This document shows, piece after piece, positions 21,184 through 29,492 of a stretch of DNA of 35,252 nt; positions within the stretch are counted from its first letter, which is position 1; every line of letters begins with the position of its first letter. The notes under the pieces are model-generated. The model saw only the letters and a list, made by a program, of their open reading frames with translations, made no database searches and had not been told where the DNA came from. The DNA comes from Magnetospirillum sp. GTDB taxonomy: Bacteria > Pseudomonadota > Alphaproteobacteria > Rhodospirillales > Magnetospirillaceae. Location: the NCBI GenBank assembly GCA_016183945.1, contig JACPDP010000031.1:1-35252 (forward strand), written 5' to 3'. The translations under genes and the position numbers were made by a program.

Positions 21184-22932
21184 TCATGCGTTGATTGCGG
21201 ACTTGGCCGCCTGCTGGTTGGCGACCACATGCGGGCGGGCCAGGCGGGCCATCACCTCGTCGCGGCTGCCCATCAGCTCGACCTCGCCGTTGTTGAGCAC
21301 CAGGATGCGGTCGACGCAGCCCAGGATGGCGACGCGGTGGGTCACCACCACGGTGGTGGCCCCGCCGCGCTTGAGGTCGAGCACCGCCTCCACCAGGGCC
21401 TGCTCGCCGGCGGTGTCGAGGTTGGAGTTGGGCTCGTCCAGCACGACGAAGCTGGGGCTGCCATAGAGGGCGCGGGCCAGGGCGATGCGCTGGCGCTGGC
21501 CGCCCGACAGGACCCGGCCGCCCTCGCCGATGCGGGTGTCGTAGCCCTGGGGGAGCGCCAGGATGATGTCGTGCACCCCGGCCTTGGCGGCGGCGGCCAC
21601 CACCTTGTCGGGGTCGACCGACTGGAAGCGGGCGATGTTCTCGGCCACCGAGCCGTCGAACAGTTCGACGTCCTGGGGCAAATAGCCCAGCGCCGGCCCC
21701 ACTTCCTCGCGCTGCCAGGCGTGCAGGTCGGCGCCGTCCAGTCGCACCGAGCCGGCACCCGGCGGCCACACGCCGGTGAGGGCGCGCGCCAGCGTCGACT
21801 TGCCGGCGGCCGAGGGGCCGACGATGCCCAGCACCTCGCCCGGCTTCAGCTCGAACGACACGCCCTTGACCACCGCGGTGCGGCCGCCCGGCGGCAACAC
21901 GAAGACGCGGTCCACCGTCAGCGCGCCCTTGGGCCTGGGCAGCGGCATGGTCTCGTCGCGCGAGCCGGCCTCGACCAGCAGGTGGCTGAGGCGCTCCCAG
22001 GCGCCGCGGGCGCCGACGAAGCCCTTCCAGTGCCCCACCGCCATCTCGATGGGCGCCAGGGCGCGGCCCATGATGATCGAGGCGGCGATGATCGAGCCGC
22101 CGGTGATCTGATCGTCCAGTGCCAGCCAGGCGCCGACGCCGAGAATGGCGCTCTGCAGGAACAGGCGGACGAACTTGGACAGCGCCAGCAGCCCGCCGGC
22201 CCGGTCGGCCGCCGAAGACTGCAACGCCAGCGCGGTCTGGTGGCGCAGCTGCCACCGCATGGCGATGCCGGGCAGCATGCCCATGGCATGAACCACCTCG
22301 GAATTGCGCAGGGACGCATCGGCAAAGGCGCCGGCGCCGATGGACACCGCCGAGGCCTCCTTCAACGCCTTGCGGGTGATCATCTCGTTGACCACCGCCA
22401 GGGCGAAGATGCACAGGCCGCCGCCCAGGGTCACCATGCCCAACACCGGATGCAGCACGAAGGCCACGGCGATGAACAAGGGCGCCCACGGGGCGTCGCA
22501 GAACACCAGCAGGGCGGGACCGGTGGCGAAGTCGCGCACCATGTCGAGGTCGCGCAACACCTGTCCGCCGGCGGCGCCGGGGGCCTTGCGCGACATCTCG
22601 AACAGGCCGGCGAAGGTGCGCCCGGCCAACTCGGCATCGAGGCGGGTGCCGACCCGCACCAGCATGCGCGACCGCAGGAATTCCAGCCCGCCCATGACGG
22701 CCAGCATGAAGGCGGCGATGATGGTGAGCATCACCAGCGTGGTGGTGCTGCGGCTGGACAACACCCGGTCATAGACCTGGAGCATGTACAGCGGCGAGAC
22801 GAACAGCAGCAGATTGCCGCACAGTGAAAACAGCACAGTGGCCGATATGGCGCCGCGGCAGGTGCCGAGCGCTGCTGTCAACGGACCGCCGCTGATCCCG
22901 GATTGGGTGGTGGTGAATGGGTTGGAGGCCAT
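21184..22932 (-). CDS. type I secretion ABC exporter (PrtD family)
   Basis: Inner-membrane ATP-driven exporter, 582 residues, with membrane segments in the first half (MLQVYDRVLSSRSTTTLVMLTIIAAFML through ILGVGAWLALDDQ) and an ATPase domain in the second: Walker A GPSAAGKST, Q-loop LGYLPQDVELFDGSV, signature LSGGQRQRIALARAL, Walker B FVVLDEPNSNLD and the switch His in VVTHR. It lacks the N-terminal C39-like domain of HlyB, fitting the PrtD/RsaD group that exports RTX proteases, lipases and S-layer proteins. It is first in the exporter-adaptor-RTX order. A TolC-type outer-membrane gene is not in the window, so a shared TolC is likely. Confidence 0.94.
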   Translation of the reverse strand: MASNPFTTTQSGISGGPLTAALGTCRGAISATVLFSLCGNLLLFVSPLYMLQVYDRVLSSRSTTTLVMLTIIAAFMLAVMGGLEFLRSRMLVRVGTRLDAELAGRTFAGLFEMSRKAPGAAGGQVLRDLDMVRDFATGPALLVFCDAPWAPLFIAVAFVLHPVLGMVTLGGGLCIFALAVVNEMITRKALKEASAVSIGAGAFADASLRNSEVVHAMGMLPGIAMRWQLRHQTALALQSSAADRAGGLLALSKFVRLFLQSAILGVGAWLALDDQITGGSIIAASIIMGRALAPIEMAVGHWKGFVGARGAWERLSHLLVEAGSRDETMPLPRPKGALTVDRVFVLPPGGRTAVVKGVSFELKPGEVLGIVGPSAAGKSTLARALTGVWPPGAGSVRLDGADLHAWQREEVGPALGYLPQDVELFDGSVAENIARFQSVDPDKVVAAAAKAGVHDIILALPQGYDTRIGEGGRVLSGGQRQRIALARALYGSPSFVVLDEPNSNLDTAGEQALVEAVLDLKRGGATTVVVTHRVAILGCVDRILVLNNGEVELMGSRDEVMARLARPHVVANQQAAKSAINA

Positions 22933-23223
22933 CGGATGACCGTTCCTTCTCGCTGTGAATGCGAAGCCTGAGGAACGGCAAACTGCCCCCCGTCTCCTAA
23001 CGAAGGGTTAATCCGGATGGGGGGATGCGGAGAAACACGGCGGCCTGTCGGAGGTATGCTCAAAGAATAAATCCGTCTATACACGAAAGTGATAGATGGA
23101 AATAATTTAAAGCGGATTAAGGCGTTGGGGCATTTTTGGGGATTGGTGATCATACTATTTTGGGCTACGCAAATTTTATGACGCGGTAGCCCGAGCCCCA
23201 TTTGGGTGAGAGGAACAATATTA
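22933..23223. other. intergenic region upstream of the secretion genes
   Basis: The 364-bp gap 22933-23296 has no gene. 23060-23180 is AT-rich and is the likely site of the secretion-operon promoter, although I cannot point to a clear -35/-10 pair. An inverted repeat GGGCTAC (23162-23168) / GTAGCCC (23186-23192) is present. The rest of the gap (23224-23285) is a repeat listed separately. Confidence 0.4.
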
Positions 23224-23285
23224 TGGAGCGCGGGCGTCCCGCCCGCCAAATGGCACTGTTGGGCGGGCGGGACGCCCGCGCTCCA
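23224..23285. repeat. dispersed palindromic element with perfect 24-bp arms
   Basis: Arms at 23224-23247 and 23262-23285 are perfect inverted copies with a 14-base loop. The sequence is extremely GC-rich. It starts 11 bases beyond the stop of the PhoQ-like kinase gene and can fold into a very stable hairpin, so it probably also ends that transcript. Twenty bases of its right arm recur exactly at 5538-5557 inside another kinase gene. Confidence 0.85.
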
Positions 23286-23296
23286 ATGAGCTGCAT

Positions 23297-24628
23297 TCAC
23301 ACCTCCACCGTCACCCGCAAGCCGCCCAGTTCCGACCGCCCGAAGGCCAAGCGGCCGCCGTGCAGGGCGGTGAGGTCGGCGACGATGGCCAGGCCGAGGC
23401 CCCAGCCGGGGACCATCTCGTCGAGGCGGGCACCGCGGCGCGAAGCGTCCGCGGCATCCGCCTCCGACATGCCGGGGCCGTCGTCCTCGACGGTGAGCCG
23501 CAGGCGGCCGTGCTCCGACGCGGCGCCGGCCCGCACCCGTCCCGTCGCCCAGGTGCAGGCGTTGTCCATCAGGTTGCCCAGCATCTCCTCGAGATCCTGG
23601 CGCTCGCCGGGGAAATCGGGGTCGCCCTCGACGCAAAGCTCGATGGCCAGCGCCTTGCCGGCGTGGATCCGCTCGATCGCCCGCCGGATGTCGTTCAGCA
23701 CCGGCGCCACCGCGGTATGCGCCCCCAGCGCCCGGGCCGAGGCGGTGGCGGCCGAGGCCCGCGCCAGATGATGGCGCACCAGCCGGTCCATGGCGGTGAC
23801 CTGTTCGGCCACCACGGCGGGATTGGGCGGCCCCTCCCCCGAGGCCTCGGCCTTGAGGATGGACAGCGGCGTCTTGAGGCCGTGGGCGAGATTGCCCACA
23901 TGGGTGCGGGCGCGCTCGATCAGGGTGGCGTCGTGGTCGAGCACGCCGTTCATGGCCTCCACCAGCGGCGCCACCTCGACCGGCTGGCCGCCGCCCAGGC
24001 GGGCGCGGACGCCGCGGCGGACCTCGTCCAGCTCGCCGGCCAGGCGGCGCAGGGGGCGCAGGCCATAGCGCACCTGAATATAGACCGCCGCCATCAGACC
24101 CATTCCCATCAGTGCCAGCGACACCGCCAGCACGGTCCCGAAGCGCGCCACCTCGCGGTCGACCTCGCCGCGGTCGGCGGCGACCTGCAGGTGCAGCGGC
24201 CGATCGAGTCCGGGCCAGGCGAGATCACGCTCCACCATCAGCAGGGTGACGCCGCCATGGCCGGGCAGGTCGATGCTGATGCGGGTGCCGTCGCCCGGGC
24301 CGGCATGTACCGGCAGCACCTCCTCCCACAGCGAGCGCGACCGGATCAGGATGTCCTTGCCGTCCGCCACCTGCCAGTACCAGCCGGAATAGATCTGCTC
24401 GAAGCGCGGCTCGCCCAACGGCTTGGCAACGCGCAGGCCCTGCTCGCCGCCGGGCTCCAGTCCCGCCAACATGGCGCGGAGCAGCGAATCGAGCCGCTCG
24501 ACGAAGGTCTCCTCGACGGTCTCGTGCACCGCCAGGGTCAGCACGACGCCGCCCACGCTCATCATCAACGCCAGCCAGGCCAGGGCGCCGATCAGCAGGC
24601 GCGAGCCGATGCTGGCGCTAGGCCGCAT
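23297..24628 (-). CDS. PhoQ-like membrane sensor histidine kinase
   Basis: Sensor kinase of 443 residues for the response regulator encoded just upstream. Membrane segments lie at about 10-33 and 163-187, with a periplasmic domain between that holds YSGWYWQVADGKDILIRSRSLWEE. A HAMP-like linker follows (YGLRPLRRLAGELDEVRRG). The H-box is VGNLAHGLKTPLSILKAEA, of the PhoQ type rather than SHELRTP, and the ATPase boxes are LGNLMDNACTWA, VEDDGPGM and GWGLGLAIVADL. Its start overlaps the response regulator end by 11 bases. By family, such kinases answer divalent cations, acid or membrane stress, but no acidic metal patch can be proven here. Confidence 0.92.
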   Translation of the reverse strand: MRPSASIGSRLLIGALAWLALMMSVGGVVLTLAVHETVEETFVERLDSLLRAMLAGLEPGGEQGLRVAKPLGEPRFEQIYSGWYWQVADGKDILIRSRSLWEEVLPVHAGPGDGTRISIDLPGHGGVTLLMVERDLAWPGLDRPLHLQVAADRGEVDREVARFGTVLAVSLALMGMGLMAAVYIQVRYGLRPLRRLAGELDEVRRGVRARLGGGQPVEVAPLVEAMNGVLDHDATLIERARTHVGNLAHGLKTPLSILKAEASGEGPPNPAVVAEQVTAMDRLVRHHLARASAATASARALGAHTAVAPVLNDIRRAIERIHAGKALAIELCVEGDPDFPGERQDLEEMLGNLMDNACTWATGRVRAGAASEHGRLRLTVEDDGPGMSEADAADASRRGARLDEMVPGWGLGLAIVADLTALHGGRLAFGRSELGGLRVTVEV

Positions 24629-25283
24629 GGTCCGACAGGCGGTAGCCCTGCCCGCGCACGGTATGGATCAGCTCGATGCCCAACTTCTTGCGGATGCGGC
24701 CGATCAATACGTCGATGACGTTGGAATCCGAGTCGTAGTTGCGGTCGTAGACGTGCTCGGCCAGTTCGGTGCGGCTGACCGCCTTGTCGCGGTGGTGCAT
24801 CAGGTAGGACAGGATGCGGAATTCCTGCGCGGTGAGCGCCAGGGTCGCCCCGTTCAGCGAGAAACGGTCGGTGCGGGTGTCCAGCCTCAGCCGGCCGCAC
24901 GCCAGTTCGGGGCTGGCATGGCCGGCGGCACGGCGGATCAGCGCCTTGAGGCGCACCACCACCTCCTCCATCTCGAACGGCTTGGTCAGATAGTCGTCGG
25001 CGCCGGCGTTGAACCCGGCCATCTTCTCGCTCCAGCGCGACCGCGCGGTGAGGATCAGCACGGGAAAGCCACGCCCGGCCTCCCGCCAGCGGCTTAGCAC
25101 GGTGATGCCGTCAATGCGCGGCAGGCCGAGGTCGAGCACCGCGGCGTCGTAGGGTTCGGTGTCACCGAGGTACCAGCCGTTCTCGCCGTCATAGGCCACG
25201 TCCACCGCGAAGCCGTGGCCGATCAGCAGTTGCTCCAGCCGCAGCGCCAACTGCGGTTCGTCCTCGACCACCAGCACCCTCAT
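24618..25283 (-). CDS. OmpR/PhoP-family response regulator
   Basis: DNA-binding response regulator of 221 residues. The receiver domain (about 1-115) has the acidic pocket VVEDEP, the phospho-acceptor Asp51 in AVLDLGLP, the switch Thr in ILTARS and Lys in DYLTKPFEMEE. The winged-helix domain (about 125-218) has LALTAQEFRILSYLMHHRDKAVSRTELAEHVYD, SNVIDVLIGRIRKKLG and IHTVRGQGYRL. It is the partner of the PhoQ-like kinase next in the operon. Its ATG overlaps the PepSY gene's stop as ATGA, so it is translationally coupled to it. Confidence 0.95.
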   Translation of the reverse strand: MRVLVVEDEPQLALRLEQLLIGHGFAVDVAYDGENGWYLGDTEPYDAAVLDLGLPRIDGITVLSRWREAGRGFPVLILTARSRWSEKMAGFNAGADDYLTKPFEMEEVVVRLKALIRRAAGHASPELACGRLRLDTRTDRFSLNGATLALTAQEFRILSYLMHHRDKAVSRTELAEHVYDRNYDSDSNVIDVLIGRIRKKLGIELIHTVRGQGYRLSDHAA

Positions 25284-25582
25284 CGGCGGTCGCGCTCCCG
25301 CGCACTCAGCAGGCTGCCGTCACGGGCGTCGTAGACCAGCTTCACCACCTTGCCGGCCGGCGTGATCAGCTTGACCTTGTAGACCATCCGCTCCCCCTCG
25401 TCCTCCAGTTCGGCCTCGATGAACTCGCCACCGTAGTCCGCGGTGGCGCGATCGAGGATGGTGCGCAACGGAACCACCTCGCCGGACAGCACGGCGCGGC
25501 GAGCCCGGTCATGGTCCGATTCGGCAATGGCCGGAGCGGCGGCGGTGGCCGACAGCAGCAGAATGACGAGAAACACCTTCAT
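25280..25582 (-). CDS. PepSY-domain periplasmic protein
   Basis: A 100-residue exported protein with signal peptide MKVFLVILLLSATAAAPAIAES, then a single PepSY-like domain: DRARRAVLSGEVVPLRTILDRATADYGGEFIEAELEDEGERMVYKVKLITPAGKVVKLVYDARDG. Small PepSY proteins are often first genes of PhoPQ-like operons in proteobacteria and may modulate the sensor or inhibit proteases; which applies here is unknown. The start at 25582 is chosen over an upstream in-frame option because it begins the signal peptide. It is divergent from the gene at 25689, with 106 bp of shared promoter space. Confidence 0.88.
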   Translation of the reverse strand: MKVFLVILLLSATAAAPAIAESDHDRARRAVLSGEVVPLRTILDRATADYGGEFIEAELEDEGERMVYKVKLITPAGKVVKLVYDARDGSLLSARERDRR

Positions 25583-25688
25583 GCGGCAATGATCATCCGT
25601 TGTCCGTGAACCGGATATGAACCTCTTAAAACCATGGGGAACAGCGGCCCTCCCCGGCCTGTTCCATTCGTAGATGGGAGGGAGAAGC

Positions 25689-26015
25689 ATGGCGTTTGCG
25701 ACCGACTCCGGACATGAGCGGGCCCACATCGATGCCGGCCGCACCGGCGATAAGATCAAGGCGCTCGACCCGGCGGCGGCACCGCTGGAGACCGACGCCG
25801 AGAGCTCCGGGCACCCAACCCCGCTGGCCGACGCGCTGCAATCGGTGCGACGTCTGGTCGACGAGATAACAGGCCGCTCGCGCGGCGTGACCTTTGGTGC
25901 GCTACGCCAGCCGGCCGACGCCGCCGATCAGCAGCGTCGGGGCCGCGTGCTGATGGCCTGGGTGGCGGGTTTGTGCTTGTTCGGCGTGGTGCTGGGGGTG
26001 ATAACCTGGCCTTAG
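25689..26015 (+). CDS. unknown small protein with C-terminal membrane anchor
   Basis: A 108-residue protein starting MAFATDSGHERAHIDAG. The first 85 residues are polar and lack a signal peptide; DALQSVRRLVDEITGRSRGVTFGALRQ looks helical. The end (VLMAWVAGLCLFGVVLGVITWP) is one hydrophobic segment, so the protein is probably tail-anchored in the inner membrane with its N-terminus in the cytoplasm. ATG 25689 is chosen over ATG 25674 because of the strong GGAGGGAG just upstream. It diverges from the PepSY operon, so it could be co-regulated with it; function not recognised. Confidence 0.7.
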   Translation: MAFATDSGHERAHIDAGRTGDKIKALDPAAAPLETDAESSGHPTPLADALQSVRRLVDEITGRSRGVTFGALRQPADAADQQRRGRVLMAWVAGLCLFGVVLGVITWP

Positions 26016-26139
26016 CCGCTCATGCCCCGCCGCGCCAAGCCGGCGGAGCCTGCGCCCCCGAGAGCGCACGGCCGTCAAGGTGTTGCGCGGCCCCTTTGCC
26101 CATGGTCGCGGAAATTCCCGCAAGCGAGGTCCGCGAACC

Positions 26140-27339
26140 ATGGCCACCATCAATCTGCAGGAGCCGGCCTATCGGGGCAAGCAAGGCCCGGTGTTCTTCG
26201 CCGCCGGCTTCCGCCCCTTTTTCCTGTTCGCCGGCATCCAGGCGGCGGTGATGCTGCCGTTGTGGCTGCTGATGTGGGAAGGGGTCGCCGACCTTGGCCT
26301 GACCTACCCGCCGGCCCTGTGGCACGGCCATGAAATGGTGTTCGGCTTCGGCGCCGCCGCGGTGGGAGGCTTCCTGCTGACCGCCGTGCCCAGTTGGGCC
26401 AACACGGGCTATGTCTCCGGCCGGCCGCTGATGGTGCTGTTCGCGCTGTGGCTGGCCGGACGCGCCGCCTTTGCCCTGGGCGGAGTGCTGCCCGCCTGGC
26501 TGGTGGCCCCGATCGACCTCGCCTATCTGCCGCTGCTCGCCGTCATGGTTGCCAAGCCGCTGATCGCCGCCGGCAAGTGGCGCAACATCGCTTTCGTGCC
26601 GATCCTGGCCCTGTTCACCATCGCCAACGCCCTGGTGCATGTGGAGGCGGCGGGCGGCCTCATCACCGGGCTGATGGGCGTGTGGCTGGGCATCTTCATC
26701 CTGCTGCTGATGATCGCCATCGTCGGCGGCCGCATCGTTCCCTCGTTCACCCAGAACTGGCTGCGGATGCAGGGCCAGCCGGTCGATGCCAAGCCCGCCG
26801 CCTGGATCGAGAAGGGTGGCGCCGCCGCCGTCGTGCTGGCGGCGGCGGCAATGCAGATCCACTTCCCCGGGCCGGTGGCGGGGGTGGCGCTGCTGCTGGC
26901 GGCGGTGGTGCACGGCGTGCGGCTGGCCGGCTGGCACGGCCTGAGGACGCTGGCCAATCCCATCCTGTGGGTGCTTCACCTGGGCTATCTGTGGCTGGTG
27001 GTGGGGCTGGCCCTGCTGGGCCTGGCCAACCTGCTGCCGCAACTGCCGGTGTCGGCGGCGGTGCATGCGCTCACCGCCGGCTGCATCGGCACCATGGTGA
27101 TGGCGGTGATGAGCCGCGCCGCGCTGGGCCATTCCGGCCGGCCGCTCGAACTGCCCCGCCCCATGGTGGCGGCCTATGTGCTGATTTCGCTGGGAACGCT
27201 GCTGCGCGTGCTGGCGCCGGTCGCCGGGGACGCGTTGACCGCCGCCGGCGGCCTGGCCTGGAGCGCCGCGTGGTTGGTGTTCGTGGTGGCGTATTGGCCG
27301 ATTGTGACACGGCCGCGCGCTGATGGGAGGCCGGGCTGA
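26140..27339 (+). CDS. nnrS: NnrS family membrane protein
   Basis: A 399-residue polytopic inner-membrane protein with about 12 hydrophobic segments. Typical NnrS features are present: FFAAGFRPFFLFAG, WHGHEMVFGFGAAAVGGFLLTAVPSW with His residues expected to ligate haem/metal, GGRIVPSFTQNWL, LHLGYLWLVVGLALLG, VHALTAGCIGTMVMAVMSRAALGHSGR. NnrS proteins protect against nitric oxide and accompany denitrification genes; no nitrate or nitrite reductase gene is in this window. The start at 26140 follows GAGG by about 10 bases; the frame opens earlier at 26080. I looked for an FNR/NNR-type box upstream and did not find one. Confidence 0.9.
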   Translation: MATINLQEPAYRGKQGPVFFAAGFRPFFLFAGIQAAVMLPLWLLMWEGVADLGLTYPPALWHGHEMVFGFGAAAVGGFLLTAVPSWANTGYVSGRPLMVLFALWLAGRAAFALGGVLPAWLVAPIDLAYLPLLAVMVAKPLIAAGKWRNIAFVPILALFTIANALVHVEAAGGLITGLMGVWLGIFILLLMIAIVGGRIVPSFTQNWLRMQGQPVDAKPAAWIEKGGAAAVVLAAAAMQIHFPGPVAGVALLLAAVVHGVRLAGWHGLRTLANPILWVLHLGYLWLVVGLALLGLANLLPQLPVSAAVHALTAGCIGTMVMAVMSRAALGHSGRPLELPRPMVAAYVLISLGTLLRVLAPVAGDALTAAGGLAWSAAWLVFVVAYWPIVTRPRADGRPG

Positions 27340-27413
27340 GCCTTAACCGCTCGGCAAGCAAGAGGGCATAGGACATACGGAACGCCAACACATTCGCCAG
27401 GAGCTCCGCGCCC

Positions 27414-27665
27414 ATGCCCATCATTGTGATCCAGACCACCATCCCCGGCCGGGATCGCACGCCCTTCCGCATTTCCGAGGTGCTGGGCAGGGTGGCCGAC
27501 TCGGCGCATGAAGCCCTTGAAATCGCCGCCATCCACATCGGCGGCGACCGCGGGGTGGTGGACGAGCTTTTGACGGTGCGCTGGCACGACTCCGGCGGCT
27601 ACTGGCTGGTCGCCTACGAGCCGGCTCCCGAATTCGCCAAGGCGGAACGCCTGCTGCTGATGTGA
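27414..27665 (+). CDS. unknown conserved-looking small protein
   Basis: An 83-residue soluble protein starting MPIIVIQTTIPGRDRTPFRISEVLGRVADSAHEALEIAAIHIGGDRGVV and ending with VRWHDSGGYWLVAYEPAPEFAKAERLLL. No signal peptide or membrane segment; a mixed alpha/beta pattern. GGAG precedes ATG 27414 by about 9 bases. I do not recognise the family. It is followed 24 bases later by another unknown gene on the same strand, so the pair is probably co-transcribed. Confidence 0.65.
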   Translation: MPIIVIQTTIPGRDRTPFRISEVLGRVADSAHEALEIAAIHIGGDRGVVDELLTVRWHDSGGYWLVAYEPAPEFAKAERLLLM

Positions 27666-27689
27666 CAAATTCGGGATAAGCTCTCCCGC

Positions 27690-28001
27690 ATGACCGTCGT
27701 CCATTCCCTTGACCAGGCCCGTGCCGTCGTCGCCGCCGCCACCGGTCCGGTGGTGCTGGAAAGCCCACCGGCGGCGGCGGCATCGCTGGGCATCGGCTGG
27801 TGGCGGGAACTGCTGGCCATCATCGCCGACGAATTCCCCGGTCGCGAGGTCGGCGGCGTGCTGGACTGCGGCGATGCGCCCGGCCATGCCGTGGCCGCCA
27901 TCGCCGCAGGGATCCGGGTGGTTCGCGTGCAGGGGCCGCCCGAGGTGCTGGACAAGATCGCGGACATCGCCCGCCAGTCGGGGGCCGAAGTTCTCGGATA
28001 G
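27690..28001 (+). CDS. unknown small alpha/beta protein
   Basis: A 103-residue soluble protein starting MTVVHSLDQARAVVAAATGPVVLESPPAAAASLG. Alternating strands and helices with VGGVLDCGDAPGHAVAAIAAGIRVVRVQGP, then PEVLDKIADIARQSGAEVLG, suggest a small Rossmann-like or phosphate-binding fold; this is pattern reading only. It follows the gene at 27414 closely and may share its transcript. No strong ribosome site is visible. Confidence 0.65.
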   Translation: MTVVHSLDQARAVVAAATGPVVLESPPAAAASLGIGWWRELLAIIADEFPGREVGGVLDCGDAPGHAVAAIAAGIRVVRVQGPPEVLDKIADIARQSGAEVLG

Positions 28002-28085
28002 GCGGCAGGGGCATGGACAGGGACCGATGGGAGGATCGCGGGGCGCCCCCGTGTTCTCCTCACCCTTGCCGCCCACCCTGCCCTT

Positions 28086-28103
28086 CCCTCCGTTCCCGGA
28101 GGG
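28086..28103. terminator. hairpin between convergent small genes
   Basis: A 7-bp stem (CCCTCCG at 28086-28092 with CGGAGGG at 28097-28103) with a TTCC loop, in the 124-bp gap between the convergent genes ending at 28001 and 28126. It probably acts as a bidirectional terminator; no T tract. Confidence 0.45.
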
Positions 28104-28125
28104 AGGGCATTGCGGGGGTGCCGTC

Positions 28126-28344
28126 CTACTGCTTGGCGGCCGGCGCCGCGGGGGTGGCGGCCTTCTTGTGCTCGACCTTGGCCGCCTTGGTCGCCTTGGC
28201 CTTGGCAACGGCCTTGTCGGCGGCGGGCTGCGCGACCGCCTGGGCCGGAGCGGCGGCGGGCTGGGCCGCGGTTTCCGCCAGCGCGGCCATCGGCAGGAAC
28301 GAGGCGGCGATCAGGGCGGTGGCGAGGAAACGGGCGATACGCAT
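28126..28344 (-). CDS. small exported Ala/Lys-rich protein
   Basis: A 72-residue protein with a signal peptide (MRIARFLATALIAASFLPMAALAET, cleavage after ALA). The mature part is low-complexity and made almost only of Ala, Pro, Gln, Lys and Thr (AAQPAAAPAQAVAQPAADKAV, then KATKAAKVEHKKAA). It is likely disordered and basic in the periplasm. AAGGA lies about 10 bases before ATG 28344. Function unknown. It diverges from the aldolase gene across 218 bp, where I see no specific site. Confidence 0.65.
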   Translation of the reverse strand: MRIARFLATALIAASFLPMAALAETAAQPAAAPAQAVAQPAADKAVAKAKATKAAKVEHKKAATPAAPAAKQ

Positions 28345-28562
28345 CTTGAGGCATCCTTTTCGTCTTGTTTCCGGCGGCTCATTCATCCCCCGGTGACATG
28401 AAGTCTCACCCCGGCCGGTGGCGGGAATTGGGTGGGAATGTGCTTCTTTCGAGGCAGGGAGCCCGTCCCCTTCGCGCCACCGGGAATGGCGGAAACCTTG
28501 CGTCCGGGTGGAAAAATCCCATCTCCAGGCCACTATTCCGCCGCAATCGGAGGGTGAATGCC

Positions 28563-29492
28563 ATGGCAAGCGAAGCGGTGCGCCGCATCCTCGGCCACTA
28601 TGAGAGCGACAATCCCGGCACCAAGGCCAACCTTGCCCGCCTGCTCAACGCCGGGCGGCTGGGCGGCACCGGCAAGCTGGTGATCCTGCCGGTGGACCAG
28701 GGCTTCGAGCACGGCCCGGCGCGCAGCTTCGCCGCCAACCCGGCCGCCATGGACCCGCATTACCACTTCCGTCTGGTCATCGAGGCCGGCTGCAGCGCCT
28801 TCGCCGCGCCGCTGGGGCTGCTGGAGGCCGGCGCCGACAGTTTCGCCGGCGAGATTCCGCTGATCCTGAAAGCCAACAGCGCCAACAGCCTGGCCCGCGA
28901 CCGCGAGGGCGCCACCCAGGCGCTGACCGCCACGGTAGACGATGCGCTGCGGCTGGGCTGCGCCGCCATCGGCTTCACCATCTACCCTGGCTCCGACGAG
29001 GCCTACGCCATGATGGAGGACCTGGCCGAACTGGCCGCCGAGGCCAAGGCGCGCGGGCTGGCGGTGGTGGTGTGGTCCTACCCGCGCGGCGGCGCCCTCT
29101 CGACCGCCGGCGAGACCGCCATCGACGTGGTGGCCTATGGCGCCCACATGGCCTGCCTGCTCGGCGCCCATGTGGTCAAAGTCAAGCTGCCTGCCGCCCA
29201 TATCGAGCAGGAGGAGGCACGGAAGGTCTATGAAAAACACGGCATAGACATATCCACCCCGGCCAAACGTATTGCGCATGTCGTGCAGTCGTGCTTCAAC
29301 GGAAGGCGCATCGTCGTCTTCTCGGGCGGCGCCGCCAAGGACAGCCTGGATGCCGTCTATGACGAGGTCCGCGCCATCCGCGACGGCGGCGGCAACGGGT
29401 CGATCATCGGACGCAACAGCTTCCAGCGCCCACAGGATCAGGCCGTGGCGATGCTGGGCCGGATCATGGATATTCTCGCGGGGAAGGATTGA
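28563..29492 (+). CDS. fbaB: class I fructose-bisphosphate aldolase (DhnA/FbaB type)
   Basis: Cleaves fructose 1,6-bisphosphate to dihydroxyacetone phosphate and glyceraldehyde 3-phosphate through a lysine Schiff base, in glycolysis or gluconeogenesis. The 309-residue product begins [24 protein letters not shown] and shows [49 protein letters not shown] (with the expected Schiff-base Lys), [10 protein letters not shown] and [14 protein letters not shown]. This is the archaeal-type class I family. GGAGGG lies 8 bases before ATG 28563, while the frame itself is open from 28365. It overlaps the next gene, so it leads a three-gene operon. Confidence 0.93.
   Translation: MASEAVRRILGHYESDNPGTKANLARLLNAGRLGGTGKLVILPVDQGFEHGPARSFAANPAAMDPHYHFRLVIEAGCSAFAAPLGLLEAGADSFAGEIPLILKANSANSLARDREGATQALTATVDDALRLGCAAIGFTIYPGSDEAYAMMEDLAELAAEAKARGLAVVVWSYPRGGALSTAGETAIDVVAYGAHMACLLGAHVVKVKLPAAHIEQEEARKVYEKHGIDISTPAKRIAHVVQSCFNGRRIVVFSGGAAKDSLDAVYDEVRAIRDGGGNGSIIGRNSFQRPQDQAVAMLGRIMDILAGKD

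Noticed and set aside
19847..22489. 880-residue frame that would fuse the adaptor to upstream sequence
   Set aside because: The first half is an out-of-frame reading of the ABC exporter; HlyD-type N-terminus begins near 21175.
26016..26139. FNR/NNR-type box upstream of nnrS
   Set aside because: No TTGAT-N4-ATCAA-like palindrome could be found in the gap.
29440..29490. TPP riboswitch before thiE
   Set aside because: The gene overlaps the aldolase stop codon, leaving no leader, and no riboswitch core was seen.
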